Below, one piece after another: positions 25,188-33,449 of a stretch of DNA of 64,000 bases (position 1 is its first letter; every line of letters starts with the position of its first letter). This stretch comes from Pseudomonas inefficax. GTDB lineage: Bacteria > Pseudomonadota > Gammaproteobacteria > Pseudomonadales > Pseudomonadaceae. The notes under the pieces are model-generated. The model ran no database searches. It was given only the letters and a program-made list of their open reading frames with translations, and was not told the DNA's origin. The stretch covers positions 62,001-126,000 of the forward strand of contig NZ_OPYN01000200.1 in NCBI RefSeq assembly GCF_900277125.1, read 5' to 3'. Position numbers and translations under genes: made by a program.

Positions 25188-26147
25188 ATGCAAACCCCAA
25201 CCAGATCTTCCTTCTTCGACATCACCAGCGAACAGGGCCTGCTACGCACCTCGATCGCCGTCACCCTGTTCATCGCCGTCATCGGCATCGCCTTCGGCTT
25301 GGCCTCGGGCTCGTTCTCCATCGTGTTCGACGGCGTCTATTCGCTGGTCGATGCCAGCATGAGCGGGCTGTCACTGGTGGTGGTCAGGCTGATTACCGCG
25401 CACACCACCAGCGTGCAGATGTCACGCAAGCTGCGCGAGCGCTTCACCATGGGCTTCTGGCACCTGGAGCCGATGGTGCTGGCGCTCAACGGCATCCTGC
25501 TCAGCGGCGTGGCCATTTATGCGCTGATCAACGCCGTCAGCAGCCTGCTGCAAGGCGGGCGCCACCTGGAGTTCGGTATCGCCATGGTCTATGCGGTGCT
25601 GACCGTGATCGCCTGCGTGACCATCGCCATTGTCGAGGCCCGCGCCAACCGCAAGCTGGGCTCGGATTTCGTGCGCATGGACGTCAAGGGCTGGGTGATG
25701 TCGGCCAGCATCACCGCCGCGCTGTTGATCGCCTTCTGCTTTGGTTATGCGGTGCAGGGCACGTCGCTGGAATGGGTGTCGCCGTACATCGACCCGGCGG
25801 TGCTGGCGCTGGTCTGCCTGGTGATCGTGCCGTTGCCGATGTCGGTGGTGCGCCAGGCCCTTTCGGAAATCTTCCTTGTGACCCCCGGCGACCTCAAGCT
25901 GCACGTCGATGAAGTCGCCAAAGCCTTCGTTGCACGCCATGGGTTGCAGTCGTACCGCGCCTATGTGGCCAAGGTCGGGCGCTCGCGGGAGATCGAACTG
26001 TATTTCATCGTGCCGAAGGCCATGGCCGCGAAAACCATCGATGAATGGGATGCGTGGCGCAACGAGATCGGTGATGCCGTGGGGGGGGAAGGGCCGGACC
26101 GTTGGCTGACGGTGGTGTTTACCGGGGATCCGGAGTGGGCTGAATAA
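25188..26147 (+). CDS. cation diffusion facilitator family transporter with altered metal site
   Basis: 319 residues, about six helices (LLRTSIAVTLFIAVIGIAFG to MSVVRQALSEIFL) and a cytoplasmic C-terminal domain. CDF proteins exchange Zn, Fe, Mn or similar ions for protons. Aligned by eye with E. coli FieF, the helix-2 Asp-x3-Asp reads Tyr51-x3-Asp55 (VYSLVDAS) and the helix-5 His-x3-Asp reads Asp-x3-Trp (MDVKGWVM), so the canonical site is not intact. The substrate may differ. Start at 25188 is the first ATG after the REP and gives a normal CDF N-terminus, but no strong ribosome site is visible. Confidence 0.78.
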   Translation: MQTPTRSSFFDITSEQGLLRTSIAVTLFIAVIGIAFGLASGSFSIVFDGVYSLVDASMSGLSLVVVRLITAHTTSVQMSRKLRERFTMGFWHLEPMVLALNGILLSGVAIYALINAVSSLLQGGRHLEFGIAMVYAVLTVIACVTIAIVEARANRKLGSDFVRMDVKGWVMSASITAALLIAFCFGYAVQGTSLEWVSPYIDPAVLALVCLVIVPLPMSVVRQALSEIFLVTPGDLKLHVDEVAKAFVARHGLQSYRAYVAKVGRSREIELYFIVPKAMAAKTIDEWDAWRNEIGDAVGGEGPDRWLTVVFTGDPEWAE

Positions 26148-26150
26148 GCT

Positions 26151-26245
26151 GGGGGCGCTTTGCGCCCCTTTCGCGACACAAGGCCGCTCCCACAAGGTCC
26201 TGTGTACGCCGATCATTGTGTCGCGAAAGGGCCGCAAAGCGGCAC
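26151..26245. repeat. asymmetric REP pair
   Basis: The left copy is a full CGCGACACAAGGCCGCTCCCAC unit; the right keeps TTGTGTCGCGAAAGGGCCGC but has lost the GTAGGAGCGGCC arm. It appears to be a decaying pair. Confidence 0.8.
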
Positions 26246-26261
26246 CAAAGCGCCGAAAACG

Positions 26262-26295
26262 AAAAAGCCCGCCACCGTTGCCGGTAGCGGGCTTT
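26262..26295 (-). terminator. tRNA-Lys terminator
   Basis: AAAGCCCGC pairs with GCGGGCTTT around a 14-nt loop; the minus strand continues into TTTTTCG. It lies 14 nt after the tRNA end. Confidence 0.88.
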
Positions 26296-26308
26296 GACGT
26301 ACTGAGTA

Positions 26309-26384
26309 TGGTGGGTCGTGTAGGATTCGAACCTACGACCAATTGGTTAAAAGCCAACTGCTCTACCAACTGAGCTAACGACCC
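26309..26384 (-). tRNA. tRNA-Lys (anticodon TTT)
   Basis: 76 nt with acceptor stem GGGTCGT/ACGACCC, anticodon loop CTTTTAA giving TTT, T-arm GTTCGAATC and an encoded CCA. Confidence 0.98.
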
Positions 26385-26398
26385 GTTGGATGGCGCGT

Positions 26399-26426
26399 AT
26401 AATACTGATTTCTAACGGGAAATCAA
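26399..26426 (-). promoter_or_regulatory. tRNA-Lys sigma-70 promoter
   Basis: On the minus strand TTGATT (26421-26426) and TATTAT (26399-26404) are separated by 16 nt; the -10 ends 14 nt before the tRNA. Confidence 0.72.
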
Positions 26427-26444
26427 CACCCCATCAAACTTTTT

Positions 26445-27119
26445 TCAAAAGTATCGCGTCGGGTCTTCGACACCAGCTGCCTTGAAGCCGTCGGCACGCA
26501 GGCGGCAGCTGTCGCATTTGCCGCAGGCGCGGCCGTCATCATCGGCCTGGTAGCAGGAAACAGTCAGGCTGTAATCCACGCCGCGAGCCATGCCGGCCTG
26601 CACGATCTGCGCCTTGCTCATGTTCTGCAGCGGCGCCTGAATACGGAAGCCCTGCCCTTCGACGCCGGCCTTGGTCGCCAGATTAGCCATGCGCTCGAAG
26701 GCTTCGACGAACTCCGGGCGGCAATCGGGGTAGCCGGAGTAATCAACGGCATTGACGCCAATGAAGATGTCGCGAGCTTCCAGCACCTCTGCCCAGCCCA
26801 GGGCCAGGGACAGGAACACAGTGTTGCGCGCCGGCACGTAGGTGACTGGGATACCTTCACCTGGGGCTTCCGGCACATCGATGCTGCTGTCGGTCAACGC
26901 CGAACCGCCGATGCCGTCCAGGTTCAGGCCAATCACCTTGTGCTCGACCACGCCCAGGTCGCGGGCAACGCGGGCGGCGGCGTCAAGTTCGGCGCGGTGG
27001 CGCTGACCGTAGTCGAAACTCATGGTGTAGCAGCTGTAGCCTTCGGCCTTGGCCATGGCGACCACGGTGGCCGAGTCCAGGCCGCCGGACAACAGGATTA
27101 CTGCGCGTTTGTCGGTCAT
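26445..27119 (-). CDS. queC: 7-cyano-7-deazaguanine synthase
   Basis: 224 residues. It converts 7-carboxy-7-deazaguanine to preQ0 with ATP and ammonia, a step of queuosine synthesis. Seen: the PP-loop LLSGGLDSATVV near the N-terminus and the zinc-binding cysteines of SCYQADDDGRACGKCDSCR. The ATG at 27119 is chosen for GAGGAG upstream. It lies 17 nt downstream of queE, forming a queE-queC unit that ends at tRNA-Lys. Confidence 0.97.
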   Translation of the reverse strand: MTDKRAVILLSGGLDSATVVAMAKAEGYSCYTMSFDYGQRHRAELDAAARVARDLGVVEHKVIGLNLDGIGGSALTDSSIDVPEAPGEGIPVTYVPARNTVFLSLALGWAEVLEARDIFIGVNAVDYSGYPDCRPEFVEAFERMANLATKAGVEGQGFRIQAPLQNMSKAQIVQAGMARGVDYSLTVSCYQADDDGRACGKCDSCRLRADGFKAAGVEDPTRYF

Positions 27120-27136
27120 GTGTGCTTGCTCCTCAA

Positions 27137-27784
27137 TCAACGTCCGGGTTCGTCGTTCCACAGCAGCTTGTGCAACTGCAGCTGGAAGCGTACGGGAAGG
27201 TTGTCGGCGACGATCCAGTCCGCCAGCTCGCTAGCGTTTACCTGGTGGTGGCTGGGCGAGAACAATACCTCGCCGGCGCGCTCGGCCAAGTTGTACTGGA
27301 TCAGCTTGGAGACCGCCCAGTCGTAGTCCTCACGGGAACAGATGACGAACTTGACCTGATCGTTGCGGGTCAGCTGCTCGATGTTCTCGTAGCGGTTACG
27401 GTGCGACTCTTCGGAGCCTGGGGTCTTCAGGTCGACCACGCGGCTGACGCGGGTGTCGGTGCCGGCAATATCCAATGCGCCGCTGGTTTCCAGCGAAACC
27501 TCGTAACCGGCGTCACACAGGCGCTGCAACAGCGGCAAGGCGTTGGGCTGGGCCAATGGCTCACCACCAGTGACGCAGACGTAGCGCGGCTTGAAGCCGG
27601 CGACCTGCTCGAGGATCGAATCGAGGGTGCGAATGGTACCGCCACTGAAGGCATAGGCACTGTCACAGTACTGGCAGCGCAGGGGGCAACCGGTGAGGCG
27701 CACGAATACCGTGGGCAACCCAGCCGTTCGCGTTTCACCCTGCAAGGAGTAAAAGACTTCGGTAATGCGTAATGTGTCTTGCAT
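27137..27784 (-). CDS. queE: 7-carboxy-7-deazaguanine synthase, radical SAM
   Basis: 215 residues. It performs the ring contraction of carboxytetrahydropterin to 7-carboxy-7-deazaguanine. The radical SAM cluster motif Cys-x3-Cys-x2-Cys is in RLTGCPLRCQYCDSAYAF, with the SAM-binding VTGGEPLAQ. I prefer the ATG at 27784 over the upstream GTG at 27793, which has no ribosome site. Upstream gene of the queE-queC pair, right after the tol-pal-cpoB cluster. Confidence 0.96.
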   Translation of the reverse strand: MQDTLRITEVFYSLQGETRTAGLPTVFVRLTGCPLRCQYCDSAYAFSGGTIRTLDSILEQVAGFKPRYVCVTGGEPLAQPNALPLLQRLCDAGYEVSLETSGALDIAGTDTRVSRVVDLKTPGSEESHRNRYENIEQLTRNDQVKFVICSREDYDWAVSKLIQYNLAERAGEVLFSPSHHQVNASELADWIVADNLPVRFQLQLHKLLWNDEPGR

Positions 27785-27900
27785 GCTCGCCACGGGCGTG
27801 ACAGCTAAACAGGCTGCCCGCCTCCGTCAGGCACTGCCGCGGACTCGACATAGCGTTATCCGCAGCAGCGTGTTTACGAAAAAAGGGCAGTGATTCTAAC

Positions 27901-27927
27901 GAAAAAACCCGCGACAGGCGCGGGTTT
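27901..27927 (-). terminator. terminator at the end of pal-cpoB
   Basis: AACCCGCG and CGCGGGTT form a stem with a short loop, and the minus strand continues TTTTTTCG, 18 nt after the cpoB stop. It separates the tol-pal cluster from queE. Confidence 0.87.
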
Positions 27928-27944
27928 CTTTCAAACGGTGCTGC

Positions 27945-28751
27945 TTAGAGCTTCTGCAGGTCACGCTGAGCCAGTTGCGCGGCCGAGGTGCCGGGATACT
28001 GGGTGATGACCTGCTGCAGGATACCCTTGACCTTGTCGGTGTGGCCCATGCGGCGCTCGACGTCGGCCAGCTTGTACAGCGAATCCGGCACCTTGCTGTG
28101 CTTCGGATACTTCTGGCTGACCTGGGCGAAGGCCTGGCTGGCGGCCGGCAGGTCGCCCTTGGCCAGGTTCACTTCACCCAGCCAGTATTGGGCATTGCCG
28201 GCGTACTGGCTGTTGGGGTACTTGCGCAGGAAGGCGTTGAACGCCTGGCTGGCCTTGTCGAAGTCTTTCTGCTTGATCAGGTCGAAAGCGGCATCGTAGT
28301 AGAGCTTTTCTTTCGCCGGATCACCGGGCTCGCTACTGGCGGCCGGTTGTTGCGCAGCAGCACCTGCTGCTGCATCGGGGGCGGTACCGGATGCACCACC
28401 ACCGGAGGAATTGTCAGGGGTCGCGGCAGGCGCGGCGCCACTGTTGATGCGACGGTCCAGGTCCTGGTAACGCTCCAGGTTTTCCTGCTTCATGCGCGAC
28501 ACATCGTTCTGCAGCTCTTCGATGATGCCTTGCTGGCGGGAAAGCTGATCCTGCATCTGTTGCAGCTGCATGAACAGCTGGCCCTGTGCAGAGGCAGGGG
28601 CCGAAGCCCCTGACCCGGCATAGGCGCCGCTCGTGCCATAACCCGCAGGCGGATAGCTGCCTGCGTTGTCATCTACTACAGGGACCTCAGCCCAGGCCGC
28701 GAGCGGCAGGCTGAGTGCGAGGACGGTTACTACACGGCGGCACATACGCAT
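27945..28751 (-). CDS. cpoB: cell division coordinator CpoB (YbgF)
   Basis: 268 residues. Signal peptide (MRMCRRVVTVLALSLPLAAW, cut after AWA); a trimeric coiled coil follows (FMQLQQMQDQLSRQQGIIEE); then a Gly/Ala/Pro-rich linker; then C-terminal TPR repeats (AFDLIKQKDFDKASQAFNAF and two more). In E. coli it links Tol-Pal to PBP1B during division. It starts 6 nt after the pal stop and is known as orf2 of the P. putida tol-oprL cluster. Confidence 0.94.
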   Translation of the reverse strand: MRMCRRVVTVLALSLPLAAWAEVPVVDDNAGSYPPAGYGTSGAYAGSGASAPASAQGQLFMQLQQMQDQLSRQQGIIEELQNDVSRMKQENLERYQDLDRRINSGAAPAATPDNSSGGGASGTAPDAAAGAAAQQPAASSEPGDPAKEKLYYDAAFDLIKQKDFDKASQAFNAFLRKYPNSQYAGNAQYWLGEVNLAKGDLPAASQAFAQVSQKYPKHSKVPDSLYKLADVERRMGHTDKVKGILQQVITQYPGTSAAQLAQRDLQKL

Positions 28752-28757
28752 GAGAAC

Positions 28758-29258
28758 TTACTTACGCAGTTCTACGCGACGGTTCTGAGCCCAGGACTGC
28801 TCGTCGTTGCCGGTGGCAACTGGACGCTCTTCGCCGTAGGAAACCAGTTCCAGCTGAGCAGGGGAAACGCCCTGCAGAACCAGGTAGCGCTGAACGGCTT
28901 TCGCACGACGCTCACCCAGAGCCATGTTGTACTCGCGGGTGCCGCGCTCGTCGGTGTTGCCTTCCAGAACAACGCGGTTGCCGTTGGACTTCAGGTCCTT
29001 GGCGTGAACGTCCAGAGCGCGCATGGCTTCTGGCTTCAGGTCCGAGCTGTCGTATTCGAAGTAGAAGGTGGTGATTGCGCGCAGGGCAGCTTCTTCGCTC
29101 AGGGAGCCGTCAACAGCGCCAGTGTTGGCACCGTAGCCAGCGTTCGGATCTACAGCAGCGCCTTCGCCTGCGTTGTCACCGCCCTTCGAGGAGCAACCTA
29201 CAGCTACGGCCATGGCCAGAGCCAGCGCAGCAAATTTACCAAACTTCAGCATTTCCAT
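28758..29258 (-). CDS. pal: peptidoglycan-associated lipoprotein Pal (OprL)
   Basis: 166 residues. The lipobox puts the lipidated Cys at 22 (MAVAVGC). A short flexible segment is followed by an OmpA-like peptidoglycan-binding domain (TFYFEYDSSDLKPEAMRAL, LEGNTDERGTREYNMALGER). It anchors the outer membrane to peptidoglycan and to TolB. The name oprL is used in Pseudomonas. It lies 53 nt after tolB, possibly with its own promoter. Confidence 0.97.
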   Translation of the reverse strand: MEMLKFGKFAALALAMAVAVGCSSKGGDNAGEGAAVDPNAGYGANTGAVDGSLSEEAALRAITTFYFEYDSSDLKPEAMRALDVHAKDLKSNGNRVVLEGNTDERGTREYNMALGERRAKAVQRYLVLQGVSPAQLELVSYGEERPVATGNDEQSWAQNRRVELRK

Positions 29259-29311
29259 CGTGAAACTCCTAATGAAACCCCAGTGTGTTAAGCAAAAGTA
29301 TTACGCCGCAA

Positions 29312-30613
29312 TCAGTTCAGGTAAGGGGACCAGGACGGTTCTCTGACTTCGCCTTGAGCGGTAGGAAGTGGGAGCCTCACGCGGCCATTAAGCGACACGA
29401 GCATCAAGACTCCCCGGCCCTGCTGGCGGGTGGCGTAGATTAGCATGGTGCCGTTTGGCGCAACAGTGGGAGACTCATCAAGACTCGTTTCCGAGAGAAT
29501 CTTTACACTTCCGCGCTGCAAATCCTGGGCCGCAACTTTGAAGTTGGTGAAGCCCTGCTGGCGATGGATCATCACCAGGGTCTTTTCGTCCGCCGACAGT
29601 TTCGGGTTGGCGTTGTAGTTACCCACGAAAGTTACACGCTCGGCACCACCGCCACTGACCGACTGCTTGTAGATCTGCGGCTTGCCGCCACGGTCGGAGG
29701 TGAAGTACAGGGTGTTGCCATCCTTGCCCCAGAACGGCTCGGTGTTGATGCCCGGGCCGGCGGTGACACGGCTGATCTGACGCGAAGCCACGTTCATCAC
29801 GTAGATGTCCGGGTTGCCGTCCTTCGACAGCACGAACGCCAGGCGCGTGCCGTCCGGCGACCAGGCTGGCGCACCGTTCAGGCCTTCGAAGTTGGTGACC
29901 TGCTCGCGGCGGCCGGTATCGATGTGCTGGACGAAGATGCGCGGGCGCTTCTGCTCGAACGAGACATAGGCAATGCGCTTGCCATCCGGAGCAAAGCGTG
30001 GCGACAGGATCGGTTCACGCGATTGCAGCAGGGTCACCGCACGTGCACCGTCGTAATCCGAACGCTGCAGGGTATAGCGGGTATTGTTGGTGGAGAAGCG
30101 CTCGGCCGTCACGTACAGCATGCGGGTGGAGAACGCACCCTTGATGCCAGTGAGCTTCTCGAACGACTGGTCGGCAATATAGTGCGCCATGTCGCGCAGC
30201 TGGTCGACGCTGCCGGCCACGCTACCGGTCAGCACTTGCTGCTCGGTGGCGACGTTGAACAGCGCGTACTGCACCTGCAGGCGACCGCCCGACGGCACGA
30301 TGCTGCCAACCATCACGTACTGCGCGCCCAGCGCTTTCCAGTCACGGAAGATCACTTCGCTGGCCTGCGAGGGCTGGCTGATCATGTTCTGCCGCGGAAT
30401 CGGCGAGTAGTAGCCGGAGTTGCGCAGGTCGTTGCCGATGATATCGGCCATGTCTTCCGGCAACACGCTGCCGCCCTGCAGACCGAACGGCACTACCGCG
30501 ATGGGCGTGGCCCGGTCGCTGCCGCTGGTGACCAGGATGTTCTTTTCCTCTGCCACGGCCATGCCTGCCACGCAGCACAGCATGACCAGCAGTCCTCTCA
30601 GACGTTTAATCAC
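29312..30613 (-). CDS. tolB: Tol-Pal system beta propeller protein TolB
   Basis: 433 residues. Signal peptide at 1-21; an N-terminal domain (ILVTSGSDRATPIAVVPFGL) that meets TolA; and a six-bladed propeller with repeated SPDG-type turns (ILSPRFAPDGKRIAYVS, APAWSPDGTRLAFVLS). Periplasmic. Its ATG overlaps the tolA stop as ATGA, so the two are coupled. Confidence 0.97.
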   Translation of the reverse strand: MIKRLRGLLVMLCCVAGMAVAEEKNILVTSGSDRATPIAVVPFGLQGGSVLPEDMADIIGNDLRNSGYYSPIPRQNMISQPSQASEVIFRDWKALGAQYVMVGSIVPSGGRLQVQYALFNVATEQQVLTGSVAGSVDQLRDMAHYIADQSFEKLTGIKGAFSTRMLYVTAERFSTNNTRYTLQRSDYDGARAVTLLQSREPILSPRFAPDGKRIAYVSFEQKRPRIFVQHIDTGRREQVTNFEGLNGAPAWSPDGTRLAFVLSKDGNPDIYVMNVASRQISRVTAGPGINTEPFWGKDGNTLYFTSDRGGKPQIYKQSVSGGGAERVTFVGNYNANPKLSADEKTLVMIHRQQGFTNFKVAAQDLQRGSVKILSETSLDESPTVAPNGTMLIYATRQQGRGVLMLVSLNGRVRLPLPTAQGEVREPSWSPYLN

Positions 30614-31707
30614 AACGCTAGATCCTCAGGTGTAAATGTCATCTTGAACGAACGATATTGGTTGAAATCGCTCGGCTTCATACCCTGCATCTCGGTCAAG
30701 CGACCGATGTTCTTCACAGCTGCCACCGCCGAGCTGTCGTACGGGCCGTCACCACTGGACCGGGCCACGCTGACGCTGGTGATGGTACCGTCCGGCAACA
30801 TGTTGATCTGCAGGACCACCGTCATGCCCTTGCGCGCGGAAGGCGGACGTGCCCAGCCCTCGGCCGCGCGCATGCGGATCAGGTCGTCGAAGTCGCCGGC
30901 CACCTGGTCACCCTGCTCGTCGGCCAGGGCCTGCTGCCGTTCGGTGGTGTCGGACAACAGCTCGGCCAAAGCCTGGGCTTTCTTGTCTTCCGCCGCCTTG
31001 CGGGCCGCTTCCTGTGCCTTTTTCTTCTGGGCGTCTGCAGCGGCCTTCTTCTTGGCCTCTTCAGCTGCCTTCTTCTTCGCGTCCTCGGCCGCCGCTTTCT
31101 TCTTGGCGTCCTCGGCTGCTTTCTTCTTGGCCTCTTCGGCAGCCTTTTTCTTGGCGTCCTCGGCGGCTTGTTTCTTCGCCTCTTCAGCGGCCTCTTTCTT
31201 GGCCTCTTCTTCGGCTTTCTTCTTTTCTTCCTCGGCCTTCTTCTTGGCGATGTCGGCCTGTTGCTTCTCGGCAGCCTTCTTCGCCTCTTCGGCCTTCTTG
31301 GCTTCGGCGGCTTTCTTGGCCTCGGCGGCTTCGGCAGCTGCCTCGGCTTTTTTGGCTTCGGCGGCCTCGCGGGCCTCTTCGGCCTTTTGAGCAGCGTCGG
31401 CTTTCTTTTGTTCCGCGGCCTTCACGGCCTCCTGCTCGACCTTCTTCTGTTCCAGCTGCTCGACCTCGGTCTGGCGCGAAGCGGTTTTCTTGGCTTCCCC
31501 GGCAATCTTCTGATTGGTCTGGGTAGTCGCCTGGCTCTTGGACTTGAGCTGGTACAGGGTAGCCTGGACGATCGGCTTGGATGGCGGCAGCTCAGGCGTC
31601 ATGGCAAAACTGACGAACAGCAAGGCGAACACCAGCACATGCAGGCCGATGGCCCAGATACTGGGCCAGAAGTAGCTTTCCGAGGCGGATGGCTCTCGCT
31701 GTTGCAT
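30610..31707 (-). CDS. tolA: energy-transducing protein TolA
   Basis: 365 residues. One N-terminal membrane helix (SIWAIGLHVLVFALLFVSFA), a very long Ala/Lys/Glu helix (about residues 75-260, made of repeats such as AAEEAKKKAAEDAKKK), and a globular C-terminal domain (GWARPPSARKGMTVVLQINM) that binds TolB. It spans the periplasm and uses the proton motive force through TolQR. The start overlaps the tolR stop (TGATG). The low-complexity DNA makes long ORFs on the other strand that are not genes. Confidence 0.97.
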   Translation of the reverse strand: MQQREPSASESYFWPSIWAIGLHVLVFALLFVSFAMTPELPPSKPIVQATLYQLKSKSQATTQTNQKIAGEAKKTASRQTEVEQLEQKKVEQEAVKAAEQKKADAAQKAEEAREAAEAKKAEAAAEAAEAKKAAEAKKAEEAKKAAEKQQADIAKKKAEEEKKKAEEEAKKEAAEEAKKQAAEDAKKKAAEEAKKKAAEDAKKKAAAEDAKKKAAEEAKKKAAADAQKKKAQEAARKAAEDKKAQALAELLSDTTERQQALADEQGDQVAGDFDDLIRMRAAEGWARPPSARKGMTVVLQINMLPDGTITSVSVARSSGDGPYDSSAVAAVKNIGRLTEMQGMKPSDFNQYRSFKMTFTPEDLAL

Positions 31708-32159
31708 CAGGGCGCCTCGGTAATCAGGCCAACGTTACCGACACCGGCCTTCTGCAACCCGCCCATGGCACCCATGACCGCGCCATAGTCGACAGCCTTG
31801 TCGCCACGAATGAACACCTGGGTCTGCTTGCCCTGGTCACGGCCGGCGGCGATGATCTTGGTCACCGCGTCGGTCATGGCAGGCAAGGTCATGGCCTTGT
31901 CCATCTGCTTGTCGGTATCGACTTCGCTGCCGAGGTTCCAGTAGTAGGTCTTGTCGGCCTTGATGGAGATGGTGAGGATCTGGACGTTGTTGTCCTGCGG
32001 CAAGGCTTCACTGGAAACCTTGGGCAGGTCTACCTTCACGCCCTGGTTGAGCATGGGCGCCGTCACCATGAAGATGACCAGCAGTACCAGCATCACGTCG
32101 ATGTAGGGCACCACGTTCATCTCGGCGACGGGCTTGCGTTTGTGGCGAACTCGGGCCAT
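31707..32159 (-). CDS. tolR: TolR, ExbD-like motor subunit
   Basis: 150 residues: one membrane helix (VVPYIDVMLVLLVIFMVTAP) carrying the conserved proton-path Asp, then a periplasmic domain. With TolQ it forms the proton-driven motor that energises TolA. It overlaps tolA by one base (TGATG) and lies 14 nt after tolQ. Confidence 0.97.
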   Translation of the reverse strand: MARVRHKRKPVAEMNVVPYIDVMLVLLVIFMVTAPMLNQGVKVDLPKVSSEALPQDNNVQILTISIKADKTYYWNLGSEVDTDKQMDKAMTLPAMTDAVTKIIAAGRDQGKQTQVFIRGDKAVDYGAVMGAMGGLQKAGVGNVGLITEAP

Positions 32160-32173
32160 GGGCTTCTACCTGA

Positions 32174-32869
32174 TTACTCTTCGCTGGTGTGCACTTTGCG
32201 GTGCAGGATCGCCTGGAACTCGTCGGCGAAGGTGTAGTAACGGCCGATCAGCACTTCGCTGCGGGCCGAGAAGCGGTTGTAGGCGATGACCGCCGGGATT
32301 GCCGCGAACAGGCCGATGGCGGTGGCGATCAGCGCTTCGGCGATACCCGGGGCAACCGTGGCCAGGGTGGCCTGCTGGGCGCTGGCCAAGCCGCGGAAGG
32401 AGTTCATGATGCCCCATACGGTACCGAACAGGCCGATATACGGGCTGGTCGAACCGACGGTGGCCAGGAACGGCAGGCTCTGCTCGAGCTTTTCTTCCTC
32501 GCGCGAGATGGCTACGCGCATGGCACGGGCAACACCCTCCATGACCGCATCCGGGTCAACACCCGGCTGCTGGCGCAGGCGCGAGAACTCCTTGAAGCCG
32601 GCACGGAAAACCTGCTCGACACCGGAATCCGGGTCTGGGTTGCTGCCTGCCTGGCGGTACAGCTTGGACAGGTCGATGCCCGACCAGAAGCGCTCCTCGA
32701 AGGCATCCAGCGCACGACGACCGGCGCGCAGCATGGTGCTGCGCTGGAAGATCATGACCCATGAGGTGACCGAGGCGGCCACCAGGGTCAGCATTACCAG
32801 CTGTACCAACACGCTGGCATTGCTGACCAGACTCCACATGGAGGTATGGTCGACGACGTTAGCTTCCAC
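32174..32869 (-). CDS. tolQ: TolQ, ExbB/MotA-like proton channel
   Basis: 231 residues with three membrane helices: one near the N-terminus (LVQLVMLTLVAASVTSWVMI) and two in the C-terminal half (LPFLATVGSTSPYIGLFGTV, ATAIGLFAAIPAVIAYN). It starts 2 nt after the ybgC stop, so ybgC-tolQRAB is one transcription unit. Confidence 0.97.
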   Translation of the reverse strand: MEANVVDHTSMWSLVSNASVLVQLVMLTLVAASVTSWVMIFQRSTMLRAGRRALDAFEERFWSGIDLSKLYRQAGSNPDPDSGVEQVFRAGFKEFSRLRQQPGVDPDAVMEGVARAMRVAISREEEKLEQSLPFLATVGSTSPYIGLFGTVWGIMNSFRGLASAQQATLATVAPGIAEALIATAIGLFAAIPAVIAYNRFSARSEVLIGRYYTFADEFQAILHRKVHTSEE

Positions 32870-32871
32870 GC

Positions 32872-33324
32872 TTATTCTCCTGCATTCGATTGAGTACCCG
32901 AGCCGTCCGCCGCAAAGGCGTCACGCAGCTCCGGGGGTATGGCTCGGGGTTTGAAAGTGTCGGCACGCACGGCGGCCACCAGGAACTGCCCTTCGCAGAG
33001 CAGCGTTTCATCCTTTTCCCGCCAGACCTGCTGCACGAAGCGCAGGCTGGCGCGATTGAGTTCAAGTACTTGCGCGGTGACCCGCAGTTCGTCGTCCAGC
33101 CGCGCCGGCGCGTGATAGCGCGCTTCGCTGGAGTGGACCACGAACAGCAGGTTGTCTTCGGCCAGCTGCGCCTGGGAAAAACCCAGGTGCCGCAGCCGCT
33201 CGGTACGCGCGCGCTCCATGAATTTCAGGTAATTGACGTAATACACCACGCCACCGGCATCGGTATCCTCGTAATAGACGCGACAACGGTGTGCGAAAGG
33301 TTCCAGGCCATTTTGCGCGCGCAT
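32872..33324 (-). CDS. ybgC: acyl-CoA thioesterase YbgC, Tol-Pal associated
   Basis: 150 residues of the hotdog fold with the catalytic Asp in YYEDTDAGGVVYYVNYLKFM and the ERARTERLRHLG helix. It hydrolyses short- or long-chain acyl-CoA and is the first gene of the tol-pal cluster (orf1 in P. putida). The 125 nt before it, after ruvB, should hold the operon promoter; I saw no convincing -35/-10 pair. Confidence 0.94.
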   Translation of the reverse strand: MRAQNGLEPFAHRCRVYYEDTDAGGVVYYVNYLKFMERARTERLRHLGFSQAQLAEDNLLFVVHSSEARYHAPARLDDELRVTAQVLELNRASLRFVQQVWREKDETLLCEGQFLVAAVRADTFKPRAIPPELRDAFAADGSGTQSNAGE

Positions 33325-33449
33325 ACTCTAGTGCTTACTCCTCAGCTTGCCAATCCGCTGTGGCAACTGTTTTTTCTTCATTAATGTCTTATTGCCAGCG
33401 CACCCTCGGCATGCCAGCGGTAGGACCACGAAAAGCCGTTTTCGATCTG

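Noticed and set aside
30658..31788. 376-codon plus-strand frame opposite tolA
   Set aside because: The Leu/Phe/Gly-rich translation mirrors the Ala/Lys/Glu repeats of TolA. It only looks like a membrane protein.
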